A DNA stretch of 54,935 nucleotides from DASYRM01 sp036004405 (lineage in GTDB: Bacteria > Acidobacteriota > Vicinamibacteria > Vicinamibacterales > UBA2999): NCBI GenBank assembly GCA_036004405.1, contig DASYRM010000058.1, positions 1 to 54,935 of the forward strand, given 5' to 3'. Below are positions 17,068 through 25,086 of this stretch, in pieces. Position 1 is the stretch's first letter. The number at the start of each line of letters is the position of its first letter. The position numbers and the translations under genes were made by a program. Under the pieces are notes generated by a model that was not told where the DNA came from, searched no databases, and worked only from the letters and a program-made list of their open reading frames with translations.

Positions 17068-18564
17068 ATGACGCGGTTCGCCCTGCTTCTCGTCCTGCTG
17101 CCGTCGCTGGCGGTGGCGGCCGACGATCCGCTCGTGCGCGCGGCTGCGGCCGGTGACGGCGCGGCCATCCGCGCCCTTCTCAAGCAGGGTCACGACGTCA
17201 ACGCCACCGGCCCCGACGGGGCGACGGCGCTGCACTGGGCCGTACGTGCCGACGACCTGGCCACCGTCGATGCGCTGATTCGCGCCGGCGCGCGCGTCGG
17301 TGTGGCCAACGCGCTGGGGGTGCAGCCGGTTTACGTGGCCGCGCAGAATGGCAACGCGGCGATGCTGAAGCGGCTCCTCGACGCGAAGGCCGACGTCAAC
17401 GCGACCGACGCCGCGGGCGACACGCTGCTGATGGCCGCGGTGCGCGCCGAAAGCCCTGACGCCGTGCGCCTGCTCCTCGAGCGCGGCGCGAAAGTGAACG
17501 TGGCCGATCCCGACGTGGCGCAGACCGCGCTCAGCTGGGCGGCGCGGCTGAACCACACCGAGATCATCCGAGCGCTCCTGTCCGCCGGCGCCACCGTAGA
17601 TGCGGCGACACGCGTGGGGCCGAAGGCGGCGGCGCGGCCGCCGGGTGCCGGCGGCGGATCCCACGGAGTGGGCATCGTCCGCAGCGGTGTGCCGGCGCAG
17701 GGCGAACAGCTTCCGGCGCCTGGCGGCATGACGCCGCTTCTCTTCGCCGCGCGCGACGGGCTGCTGGACGCCGCGAAGATCCTGGTCGAGGCCGGTGCGG
17801 ACGTGAACAAGCCGGATCCGAACGGCATCACACCGCTCCTCATGGCGATCACCAACGGCCAGCTGCCGGTGGCGCAATTCCTGGTCGATCGCGGTGTCGA
17901 TCTCAAGGCGACCGACTGGTACGGCCGCACGCCGCTGTGGGCCGCCGTGGAAGTTCGCAATCTCGATCTGCGCAGCGCGGCCACCGAGAACGGCGTCGAT
18001 CGCGAGGCCGCGCTGCGGCTCATCACGGCGCTCCTCGACAAGGGCGTCGACGTGAACGCGCGGGTGAAAGAGTTCCCGCCGGCGCGGCGCTACATGCTGC
18101 CGCTCGGCTCGCTCGAGTGGGTGGACATCACCGGGCAGACCGCGTTCACGCGCGCGGCGCAGTCGGCCGACCTCGAAGCGATGCGGCTGCTGCTCGCCAA
18201 GGGCGCCGATCCGAAGATCGCGACCTTCAACGGGACGAACGCGCTGATGATGGCGGCCGGCGTCAACTGGGTGATCGGTCAGACCTACGGTAACCGCTGG
18301 CGCGAGGCGGTGCAGCTGTGCCTCGACCTCGGGTTCGACGTCAACGCCGTGAACCAGATGGGGCTTGCCGCCGTGCACGGTGCGGCCAATCGCGGGTCGG
18401 ACGACGTCATCGAGCTGCTGGCGAAACAGGGCGCCCGGCTCGACGTGCCCGACAAGGAAGGGCGGACGCCGCGGACGTGGGCCGAAGGGGTGTTCCTCGC
18501 CACCAACTCGCCGATCGCCAAGCCGTCCACGATGGCGCTGCTCGACACGCTCACGAAGAAATGA
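17068..18564 (+). CDS. exported ankyrin-repeat protein (module A)
   Basis: 498 residues from ATG 17068, which begins a clean Sec signal peptide (MTRFALLLVLLPSLAVAA). Ankyrin units start at once: LVRAAAAGDGAAIRALLKQG, TALHWAVRADDLATVDALIRAG, PVYVAAQNGNAAMLKRLL and so on, about five units to residue 170. A flexible Gly/Pro/Ala linker follows (about 175-215), then about six more units to the C-terminus. The same two-lobe plan with a linker occurs in the ankyrin gene of module B. Its stop overlaps the ATG of the DUF1592 gene (ATGA). Secreted ankyrin proteins are uncommon; here it is likely a scaffold or specificity subunit for the DUF1592/DUF1552 pair (inference). GTG at 17059 is an alternative start. 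The 16905-17067 gap shows nothing else clear. Confidence 0.85.
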   Translation: MTRFALLLVLLPSLAVAADDPLVRAAAAGDGAAIRALLKQGHDVNATGPDGATALHWAVRADDLATVDALIRAGARVGVANALGVQPVYVAAQNGNAAMLKRLLDAKADVNATDAAGDTLLMAAVRAESPDAVRLLLERGAKVNVADPDVAQTALSWAARLNHTEIIRALLSAGATVDAATRVGPKAAARPPGAGGGSHGVGIVRSGVPAQGEQLPAPGGMTPLLFAARDGLLDAAKILVEAGADVNKPDPNGITPLLMAITNGQLPVAQFLVDRGVDLKATDWYGRTPLWAAVEVRNLDLRSAATENGVDREAALRLITALLDKGVDVNARVKEFPPARRYMLPLGSLEWVDITGQTAFTRAAQSADLEAMRLLLAKGADPKIATFNGTNALMMAAGVNWVIGQTYGNRWREAVQLCLDLGFDVNAVNQMGLAAVHGAANRGSDDVIELLAKQGARLDVPDKEGRTPRTWAEGVFLATNSPIAKPSTMALLDTLTKK

Positions 18565-20870
18565 GAGCGCTCCTGGCCACGGCGGCGGCCCTGCTTGCGT
18601 TCAGCACGATGATCGCCGCTGGGGCCGGAGGACAGGCGACCCGCTCGGTGCCCGCCCCGCCGGCTCCCGATGCGGCGTTCCTGAAGCAGTACTGCGTCAC
18701 CTGTCACAACGATCGGGTGAAGGCGGGCACGCTGACGCTCGCCAGCCTCGACGTCGCCGCCGTCGAGGGGCATGCGGATGTCTGGGAGAAGGTCGTCCGC
18801 AAGCTCCGGACCGGCATGATGCCGCCGGAGGGTGTGCCGAAGCCGTCAGCCGCGGCGCGCGCCGCCTTCACGGGCGCGCTCGAAGCGTCGCTCGATCGCG
18901 CGGCGGTCCGCCGTCCCGATCCAGGGACGCCGGCGCTCCATCGTCTCAACCGCGCCGAGTACGCCAACGCCGTGCGGGATCTGCTCGCGCTCGACGTGGA
19001 CGTGGCGGCGCTGCTGCCGCCGGACGACTCCGCAGCCGGCTTCGACAACATTGCCGACGTGCTGGGCGTCTCGCCGGCGCTCATCGAGGGCTACGCCGCG
19101 GCGGCGGCCAACATCAGCCGGCGCGCCATCGGCAGCCCCACCATCGGTCTCGATCGGACCACCTACCGCATGCCGGGCGACGTGTCGCAGGAGGCGCACG
19201 TGGACGGTTTGCCGCTCGGCACGCGCGGCGGGCTCGTCCTCACCCACACGTTTCCGCTCGACGCCGAGTACGACTTCCAGGTGGGGCAGGCGGGCGGCGC
19301 GCGCCTCGGCGGACCGCCGGGCGCCGGACCGCGCTCCGACGATCTGTACGTGACGCTGGACGGCGCGCGCGTCACGCTGCAGGGGCGCGGTGCCACCCGG
19401 CTGAAGGTGCCGGCCGGCCCGCACACGATCGCGGCCGCGAGCGTCGTGCGCAGCCACGCCGCCGGCGCCGACGGCGTCTTCCATGTCGAAGCGCGCACCC
19501 CGGGCATCACGCAGGTGACGATCGCCGGTCCGTTCAATCCCACCGGCCCGGGCGATACGCCCAGCCGCCGGAAGCTGCTCGTCTGCACACCGTCATCCGC
19601 ATCAGACGAGCTCACGTGCGCGCGCACCATCCTGTCGACGTTTGCCACGCGTGCGTTCCGCCGCCCGGTGGCGCCGTCCAGCGCCGAGCTCGACACGCCG
19701 CTGCAGTTCTACCGGGACGGGCGGAAACGGTCCTTCGAGTTTGGAATCGAGCGCGCCGTCGCCCGAATCCTCGTCGATCCGCAGTTCCTCTTCCGGTTCG
19801 AGCGCGAGCCGGCCAGAGTGGCGCCGGGCCTCGCGTTCCGCGTGACCGACCTGGAGCTGGCGTCGCGGCTGTCGTTCTTCCTGTGGAGCAGCGTTCCCGA
19901 CGACGAGCTGCTCGGCGTTGCCGCCAAGGGCACGCTCAGCGCGCCGGCCACGCTCGAACGTCAGGTGCGTCGCATGCTCGCCGACCCCAAGGCCGAGGCG
20001 CTCGTCACGAATTTCGCCGCGCAGTGGCTCTACCTGCGAGAGCTGCAGAACGCCCGGCCCGACACGCCCGAGTTCGACGGCAACCTGCGGCAGTCGTTCC
20101 GGCGCGAGACCGAGCTGCTCTTCCGCGCCGTCCTGCGCGAAGATCGCAGCATCGTCGATCTGCTCGACGCCGACTTCACGTTCGTGGACGAACGGCTGGC
20201 GCGGCACTACGGCATCCCCGGCATCCGCGGCTCGCAGATGCGCCGCATCATGCTGCCGCCGGACAGCCCGCGGCGCGGGCTGCTGGGGCAAGGGAGCATC
20301 CTCACGGTGACGTCCGCGGCCAACCGCACCTCGCCGGTGCAGCGCGGCAAATGGGTGCTCGAGAACGTGCTGGGCGCGCCGCCGCCGCAGCCGCCGCCGG
20401 GCGTCGAGACCAACATCGATGGCGACACGTCGAAGGCCAAGGCGGTGTCGCTGCGGCAACGGATGGAGCAGCATCGCGCCAACCCGGCCTGCGCCTCGTG
20501 CCACCGCGTCATGGACCCGATCGGGTTCGCGCTCGAGAACTTCGATCACGCCGGCAAGTGGCGCACCAGCGACGGCCGGACGCCGGTCGATGCCAGCGGT
20601 GTGATGGTGGACGGCACCCGCCTCGACGGCGCCGAGTCGCTGCGCCGCGCGCTGGTGGCCAAACCCGACCTCTTTGCCGGGGTCGCCGCCGAGAAGATGC
20701 TGACCTATGCGCTCGGTCGTGCGCTGCGGCCGCAGGACATGCCGTCGGTGCGCGCCATCACACGTGGGGCCGCGCCCGGCCGCTATACGTTCTCGTCGCT
20801 CGTCCTCGGCGTGGTGCGCACGCCGCAGTTCCAGATGCGCACGAAGGCGGCCACCGTGGCCTCAGAGTAG
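18561..20870 (+). CDS. exported DUF1592-family protein with two heme-c motifs (module A)
   Basis: 769 residues, Sec signal 1-24. A first CXXCH (CVTCH, residues 45-49) lies in a cytochrome-c-like N-terminal segment ending TGMMPPEG. DUF1587 follows (LHRLNRAEYANAVRDLL, about 130-195), then a beta-rich carbohydrate-binding-like region, DUF1595 (CARTILSTFATRAFRRPV), DUF1592 (LELASRLSFFLWSSVPDDEL), DUF1588 with a second CXXCH (CASCH, 644-648) and DUF1585 at the end (YALGRALRPQD). This order is the full-length family plan seen in Planctomycetes, Verrucomicrobia and Acidobacteria; the function is not established. Two covalent hemes imply electron transfer in the periplasm. Coupled by ATGA to the ankyrin gene, and 29 bases ahead of DUF1552. 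Confidence 0.88.
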   Translation: MRALLATAAALLAFSTMIAAGAGGQATRSVPAPPAPDAAFLKQYCVTCHNDRVKAGTLTLASLDVAAVEGHADVWEKVVRKLRTGMMPPEGVPKPSAAARAAFTGALEASLDRAAVRRPDPGTPALHRLNRAEYANAVRDLLALDVDVAALLPPDDSAAGFDNIADVLGVSPALIEGYAAAAANISRRAIGSPTIGLDRTTYRMPGDVSQEAHVDGLPLGTRGGLVLTHTFPLDAEYDFQVGQAGGARLGGPPGAGPRSDDLYVTLDGARVTLQGRGATRLKVPAGPHTIAAASVVRSHAAGADGVFHVEARTPGITQVTIAGPFNPTGPGDTPSRRKLLVCTPSSASDELTCARTILSTFATRAFRRPVAPSSAELDTPLQFYRDGRKRSFEFGIERAVARILVDPQFLFRFEREPARVAPGLAFRVTDLELASRLSFFLWSSVPDDELLGVAAKGTLSAPATLERQVRRMLADPKAEALVTNFAAQWLYLRELQNARPDTPEFDGNLRQSFRRETELLFRAVLREDRSIVDLLDADFTFVDERLARHYGIPGIRGSQMRRIMLPPDSPRRGLLGQGSILTVTSAANRTSPVQRGKWVLENVLGAPPPQPPPGVETNIDGDTSKAKAVSLRQRMEQHRANPACASCHRVMDPIGFALENFDHAGKWRTSDGRTPVDASGVMVDGTRLDGAESLRRALVAKPDLFAGVAAEKMLTYALGRALRPQDMPSVRAITRGAAPGRYTFSSLVLGVVRTPQFQMRTKAATVASE

Positions 20871-20899
20871 CGCGAACGCCAGGAGCAACAGGAGTCCCG

Positions 20900-22228
20900 A
20901 TGTTCATCACGAAGAAGCATCTGTCCCGCCGCACCGTGTTGCGCGGCATCGGCGCCTCGGTGGCGCTGCCGCTGCTCGATTCGATGGTGGGGGCGCAGAC
21001 GCCGGCGCGGACCGTGGCGCCCAAGACGCGCTTTGCCGCCTTCTACGTGCCGCACGGCGCCACGATGGACAAGTGGACGCCGGCCGCGGAGGGCACCGGC
21101 TTCGAGTACACCGAGATCCTGAAGCCGCTCGAGCAGTTCCGCGAGCGCATCATGGTCGTGAGCGGCCTGGCGCACCCGTACGTGGCAGGCGCGGGCGGCG
21201 CCGACGTCTCGGCCGGTGCCAATCACACGCGCGCGGCCGCCGTGTTTCTCACCGGATCGGTGCCGCAGCGCGGCGCACAGGCCCATCTCGGCGTCTCGGC
21301 CGACCAGGTGGCGGCGCAGCACATCGGGCAGGACACGCCGCTGCCGTCGTTGGAGCTCTCGATCGAAGAGGCGGTGCTCGCCTGCGAGGCCAGCTTCAGC
21401 TGCGCGTATCGCAACTCGATTTCATGGAAGTCGCCGACGCAGCCGCTGCCGATGCAGAGCAACCCGCGGCTGGTGTTCGAGAAGCTGTTCGGCGACGGCG
21501 CCACGGCAGCCGATCGCCGCGGCCGCCGGCAGGACACGCGCAGCCTGCTCGATTCCGTGATGGCGCAGCTCCCGTCGCTGCAGCGCGACCTGCCGCCGGG
21601 CGACCGGCGCCGGCTCGATCAATACCTGGAGGACGTGCGCGAAATCGAGCGGCGCATCCAGCGCGCCGAGGCCACCGCGCGCGAGGACGTCACGCTGCCC
21701 GACGTGCCCGCCGGCGTGCCGGCGACGTTTGCCGAGCACATCAAGCTGATGATGGATCTGCAGGTGCTCGCGTTCCAGTCGGACATCACGCGCGTGTCGA
21801 CGTTGATGCTCGCGCGTGAGCTGAGCGGCGCGACCTTCCCCGAGACGACCATCCGCGACCCGTTCCACAACCTGTCGCACCACTCGAACGATCGCGGTAA
21901 CATGGATCGCTTCGCGATTCTCAACACCTACCACATCACCAAGTTCGCCTACTTCGTCCTGAAGCTGCAAGAGACGCCCGACGGCGACGGATCGCTGCTC
22001 GATCACTCGCTGGTGCTCTACGGCAGCTCGCTGAGCGACGGCAACCAGCACAACTTCAGCCCGCTGCCGATCGTGCTGGCCGGCGGCGCGTCCGGCGCGC
22101 TCAGGGGCGGCCGGCACGTGCGGTATCCGAAGGACACCCACATGTCGAACCTGCTGCTGGCGATGCTCGACAAGCTGGGAGCGCGGCTCGACACCTTCGG
22201 CGACAGCACGGAGATGCTCTCGATCTGA
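20900..22228 (+). CDS. Tat-exported DUF1552 (HXXSHH) protein (module A)
   Basis: 442 residues. Twin-arginine signal LSRRTVLRG at residues 8-16 with hydrophobic core ASVALPLL. The family-naming motif HXXSHH is present as HNLSHH (323-328). Other conserved blocks shared with the module B copy are FYVPHG, NSISWKSPTQPLPM, VFEKLFGDG, YLEDVREIERR, SDITRVSTLMLAREL, LVLYGSSLSDGNQH and the C-terminal LGDSTEMLS equivalent. DUF1552 belongs near the alkaline-phosphatase/sulfatase-like DUF1501 group, so hydrolase chemistry with metal is possible but unproven. AGGAG lies 5 bases before the ATG. Downstream of DUF1592 in the same operon; Tat export suggests a cofactor or metal is inserted in the cytoplasm. 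Confidence 0.88.
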   Translation: MFITKKHLSRRTVLRGIGASVALPLLDSMVGAQTPARTVAPKTRFAAFYVPHGATMDKWTPAAEGTGFEYTEILKPLEQFRERIMVVSGLAHPYVAGAGGADVSAGANHTRAAAVFLTGSVPQRGAQAHLGVSADQVAAQHIGQDTPLPSLELSIEEAVLACEASFSCAYRNSISWKSPTQPLPMQSNPRLVFEKLFGDGATAADRRGRRQDTRSLLDSVMAQLPSLQRDLPPGDRRRLDQYLEDVREIERRIQRAEATAREDVTLPDVPAGVPATFAEHIKLMMDLQVLAFQSDITRVSTLMLARELSGATFPETTIRDPFHNLSHHSNDRGNMDRFAILNTYHITKFAYFVLKLQETPDGDGSLLDHSLVLYGSSLSDGNQHNFSPLPIVLAGGASGALRGGRHVRYPKDTHMSNLLLAMLDKLGARLDTFGDSTEMLSI

Positions 22229-22232
22229 ATTC

Positions 22233-22286
22233 GTGGGGGCCGCCTTCAGGCGGCCCCCACGTGGGCCCGGGTCTTTAGACCCGGGC
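22233..22286. repeat. tandem palindromes supplying the VOC stop codon
   Basis: First palindrome 22233-22260 (GTGGGGGCCGCCT / AGGCGGCCCCCAC, TC centre), second 22265-22286 (GCCCGGGTCT / AGACCCGGGC, TT centre). It begins 5 bases after the DUF1552 stop. Read on the minus strand, the second palindrome encodes Ala-Arg-Val-stop, the C-terminus of the VOC gene. Confidence 0.8.
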
Positions 22287-23174
22287 GACGACCTCGAGGC
22301 TGATCCCGTCCGGGTCGGTCAGTCGTACGACTCCGGTCTCGTAGGGCGACGGCGCAATGCGCGCGCCAAGCGCGGTCAGACCAGCGGTGACCGCCTTCGC
22401 ATCAAACGGCGCGACCTTGATCCCGAAGTGTGCGATGTGCGGTTTCTGTCCCGCCTCGGCCTGCTGCAGCCCGAGCCGCGTGTCGCCAATCTGAAACCAC
22501 GCGCGCCCGGTGGTCCGGTCACGCAGGCTCTCCGTCCCGTACAAGATCCGGTAGAAGCGGATGCCCTTCTCGAGATCGGCCACGTGCAGCAGCACGTGAT
22601 CGACGCCAAGCGGTTTGACGAGCCCCTTCCGAGCCGGCACCAGATCGGACGGCACGGCCGCGGTGACCAGCGTGTCGGGCGCGGGCAGGAACTGGATCTC
22701 GATGCCGTCGGGATCCGAGAAGATGCCGCCGATGCCGCCGCGGCCGCCGATCTTGCCGAGCCCCTCCTTGGCCACCGCGTCGTCGAGCGCCGCCGAGATG
22801 GCCGCGCTGTCGCGCCGGTAGTCGAACACCGACGTGCAGAAGTGGCCGATGTAAGTGCCCCGCCCCCGCGAGTCGCCAATCGCCAGATACCCCACCTGCC
22901 GCGTGTCGGGCGGCAGCTCGCCGAAGAGCACGAAGTAGCGGAAGCCGCCCTGGAACGGCTGCGCGTGCAGCGTGGTGTTGAAGAGGCCCATGTAGAAGCG
23001 CGCCGACGACTCGACGTTGGGCACGATGACGTCGAGGTGATCGATCTTGGGCGTGCGAACCGGCAGCAGCGCCGCCGGCGGTGGCTGCTGCGCCCATGCG
23101 GGGGTGAGTCCGAGCGTCGGAACGGCCAGGGCGCCAAGCCCGGCCACGAATGCGCGCCGTGAGGTGTTGGTCAC
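22275..23174 (-). CDS. exported VOC-superfamily protein (two glyoxalase-like domains)
   Basis: 299 residues from GTG 23174. N-terminal Tat-like signal: TSRRAFVAGLGALAVPTLGL, with an AWA cleavage site. Two vicinal-oxygen-chelate domains follow: IDHLDVIVPNVESSARFYMG with DPDGIEIQFLPA, and VDHVLLHVADLEKGIRFYRI with LTDPDGISLEVV. The family covers metal-dependent dioxygenases, isomerases and resistance proteins; the metal ligands (HLDV His, FSDPDGIEIQF Glu in domain 1; HVLL His and ISLE Glu in domain 2) look conserved. The last residues ARV and the TAA come from a palindromic element, so the native C-terminus has been replaced or trimmed. Convergent with module A. Earlier in-frame starts upstream to 23339 look non-coding. 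Confidence 0.82.
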   Translation of the reverse strand: MTNTSRRAFVAGLGALAVPTLGLTPAWAQQPPPAALLPVRTPKIDHLDVIVPNVESSARFYMGLFNTTLHAQPFQGGFRYFVLFGELPPDTRQVGYLAIGDSRGRGTYIGHFCTSVFDYRRDSAAISAALDDAVAKEGLGKIGGRGGIGGIFSDPDGIEIQFLPAPDTLVTAAVPSDLVPARKGLVKPLGVDHVLLHVADLEKGIRFYRILYGTESLRDRTTGRAWFQIGDTRLGLQQAEAGQKPHIAHFGIKVAPFDAKAVTAGLTALGARIAPSPYETGVVRLTDPDGISLEVVARV

Positions 23175-23284
23175 GCGGGCATTCTCGCCCGGATGCCGTC
23201 CGAGGTCGAGCGTCGCCACGTGTGTTTGAGTGGAATTTGCAGAGGCCCTCCACGCGACGGGCGTTGTGGTATCACTTGTGCCCC

Positions 23285-24484
23285 ATGACCGTTGCGACCA
23301 CGTCGTCCAACAGCTCGGATCCCGCGACCCTGCTCGCACACGCCGCGGCGATTCGGCCAGTTCTCGAACGCAACGCCGAGACCACCGACGCCGGGCGGCG
23401 CCTGGCGGACGAGAACGTCCAGGCGTTGATCGACACGGGGCTGTGCCGGCTGATGGTGCCGGCGCGATTCGGCGGCCATCAGACGAGCATCCGGACCTAC
23501 GTGGACGTCATGGCCGAAGTCGGCCGCGGGTGCGGCGCCACCTCGTGGGTGGCCAGCTTGATCAACGTGTGCGCGTGGCTGGCGGCGCTCTTTCCGGAGC
23601 AGGCCCAGGCGGACGTGTGGGCTGCCAACCGCGACGCCTGGATTGCCGGGTCGCTGGCGCCGAACGGCTCCGCCGTGCCGGTCGATGGCGGCTGGCGCGT
23701 GACCGGGCGCTGGCCGTGGGCGTCCGGCTCGCTGCATGCGCAGTGGGCCGCCTGTGGCATCCACATGAAGAACGAGCGCGGCGAGATGGCGAACTTCGGC
23801 CTCTCGCTCATGCCGATGGGGGAGCTGACCATCGAGGACACCTGGTTCATGGCCGGCATGAAGGGCACCGGAAGCAACACCATCGTCGCCAAGGACGCCT
23901 TCGTGCCTGCGCACCGCTTTCTGCCGTATCCGGAGGCCTTCGCCGGCCGGTATCGCACCGAGCACACCGATGAAGCCCTGTACCGGGCCGCGCTCGTGCC
24001 GGTGACGGTGCTGATTCTGGCGCCATCGCAGCTCGGCGTGGCGCGCGCCGCGCTGGATCACGCGATGGGCAAGTCGAAGACGCGCGGCATTACCCACACC
24101 AATTTCCCGACGCAGGCCGAGTCGGCCGGCTTTCAGATGCTGGTCGCCGAAGCGGCGATGAAGATCGACACCGCCGCGCTGCACGTGGGGCGCGCTGCCG
24201 ACGATCTCGATCGCGCGGCGGGAGATGGCAGTCTCATGAGCCTGGTCGAGCGCGCGCGCGTGCGCATCGACACGGCGCTCGCCGCCAAGTACTGCCGCGA
24301 CGCCGTCGAGCTCCTCGTGCAGGCGCACGGCACCTCGAGCCTGGCGGATTCCAACCGGATGCAGCGGCTGTGGCGCGACGTCCACGCCGCCAGCCACCAC
24401 GCCATCACCGAGTGGCAGGTGAACCTCGAGGTGTACGGCAAGGCGCTGCTCGGCATCGAGCCGAACATCACGCATTTGATCTGA
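23285..24484 (+). CDS. acyl-CoA dehydrogenase-fold flavoprotein (HsaA/HpaB-like monooxygenase group)
   Basis: 399 residues from ATG 23285. It has the acyl-CoA dehydrogenase fold with the type-2 C-terminal domain: helical N-terminus with ADENVQALIDTGLCRLMVPARFGG, GCGATSWVASLINVCAWLAALF, substrate/flavin strand region WRVTGRWPWASGSLHAQWAACG, then MKGTGSNTIVAKDAFVPAHR and a four-helix C-terminal bundle including RVRIDTALAAKYCRDAVELL. This subgroup holds reduced-flavin monooxygenases of aromatic and steroid catabolism (HsaA-like), which need a flavin reductase; none is nearby. It lacks the catalytic-base region typical of true acyl-CoA dehydrogenases, as far as I can judge. The 23175-23284 gap shows no clear promoter. 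Confidence 0.8.
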   Translation: MTVATTSSNSSDPATLLAHAAAIRPVLERNAETTDAGRRLADENVQALIDTGLCRLMVPARFGGHQTSIRTYVDVMAEVGRGCGATSWVASLINVCAWLAALFPEQAQADVWAANRDAWIAGSLAPNGSAVPVDGGWRVTGRWPWASGSLHAQWAACGIHMKNERGEMANFGLSLMPMGELTIEDTWFMAGMKGTGSNTIVAKDAFVPAHRFLPYPEAFAGRYRTEHTDEALYRAALVPVTVLILAPSQLGVARAALDHAMGKSKTRGITHTNFPTQAESAGFQMLVAEAAMKIDTAALHVGRAADDLDRAAGDGSLMSLVERARVRIDTALAAKYCRDAVELLVQAHGTSSLADSNRMQRLWRDVHAASHHAITEWQVNLEVYGKALLGIEPNITHLI

Positions 24485-24485
24485 C

Positions 24486-24505
24486 GGGCCGCCTGAAGGC
24501 GGCCC
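24486..24505. repeat. palindrome GGGCCGCCT-GA-AGGCGGCCC
   Basis: Nine-base arms with GA centre, starting 2 bases after the flavoprotein stop and ending 12 bases before the convergent cupin stop; the flank CCTACG matches the CGTAGG-type end of other copies. Positioned as a shared terminator. Confidence 0.75.
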
Positions 24506-24516
24506 CTACGACGGAA

Positions 24517-24990
24517 TCACACGTCGTCGCGGCCGATGTTGACGATGAAGTAGGTGGCGCGCGTCGTGCCGACGTTCTTTGCGTTGTGCAGCTCGTTGGA
24601 GCCGATCACGCCCACGTCACCCGGCCCAAGCCGATACGGCTTGCCCGCGATCGTCAGCTCCATCGTGCCTTCGCGGATGAGCATCATCTCCTCGCGCAGG
24701 TGCTGGTGCGGCGGGTGATTCACCTCGCCCGGCGCGATGTCGCTCTGATGCGACTCGATCTTGAAACCGGTGTGCGTCTTGGCGGTGAACATCCGCTTCT
24801 GCCGGTTCTGGCCGTTGGTAGTGACCGGCAGCTCGTCGTACTTGAACTGCTGGGTCCGCATCACCGGCAGGCGCTCCACTGAGTTGTCGGCCGCGGGCGG
24901 GGGAGTGGTTTGTTGGGCGTCGAGGATCGTGGCGCCGGCAGCCACGAACGACGGGAGCAGAAAAGCCAGATCCCGACGGGTGCACTTCAT
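24517..24990 (-). CDS. exported cupin-domain protein
   Basis: 157 residues with an N-terminal twin-arginine-type signal (MKCTRRDLAFLLPSFVAAGA). The single cupin barrel shows motif 1 as HPPHQHLREEMMLIREG (two His and Glu as metal ligands) and motif 2 as LGPGDVGVIGSNELHNAKN (His). Bacterial single-domain cupins are metal-binding isomerases, dioxygenases or sensors; substrate is not evident. GGAGG lies 7 bases before the ATG, and a TACAAT hexamer at 25021-25016 could be its -10. Longer readings upstream in this frame overlap the divergent DUF6178 gene and are shadows. Confidence 0.82.
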   Translation of the reverse strand: MKCTRRDLAFLLPSFVAAGATILDAQQTTPPPAADNSVERLPVMRTQQFKYDELPVTTNGQNRQKRMFTAKTHTGFKIESHQSDIAPGEVNHPPHQHLREEMMLIREGTMELTIAGKPYRLGPGDVGVIGSNELHNAKNVGTTRATYFIVNIGRDDV

Positions 24991-25070
24991 CGAGCGCCTC
25001 CTTCGACCTGCCTTCATTGTACGCCGCAAGTCAACCCCGAAACAGACTGCCATGCGGCGGTCGCGTTCGC

Positions 25071-25076
25071 TAGAGT
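25071..25076 (+). promoter_or_regulatory. start-proximal -10-like hexamer TAGAGT
   Basis: TAGAGT ends 10 bases before the DUF6178 ATG, and no Shine-Dalgarno is present. Same hexamer and nearly the same spacing as upstream of the PQQ dehydrogenase at 3298. Confidence 0.35.
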
Positions 25077-25086
25077 GGTCTTCTCC

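Noticed and set aside
14143..18378. 1411-residue open frame extending the TonB receptor far upstream
   Set aside because: The upstream part overlaps the YfiR gene and the plus-strand ankyrin gene; the signal peptide at 16338 marks the true start.
18365..22228. 1287-residue open frame running into DUF1552
   Set aside because: Its first 840 residues are Arg/Ala-rich shadow of the DUF1592 gene; the Tat signal at 20900 with AGGAG is the real start.
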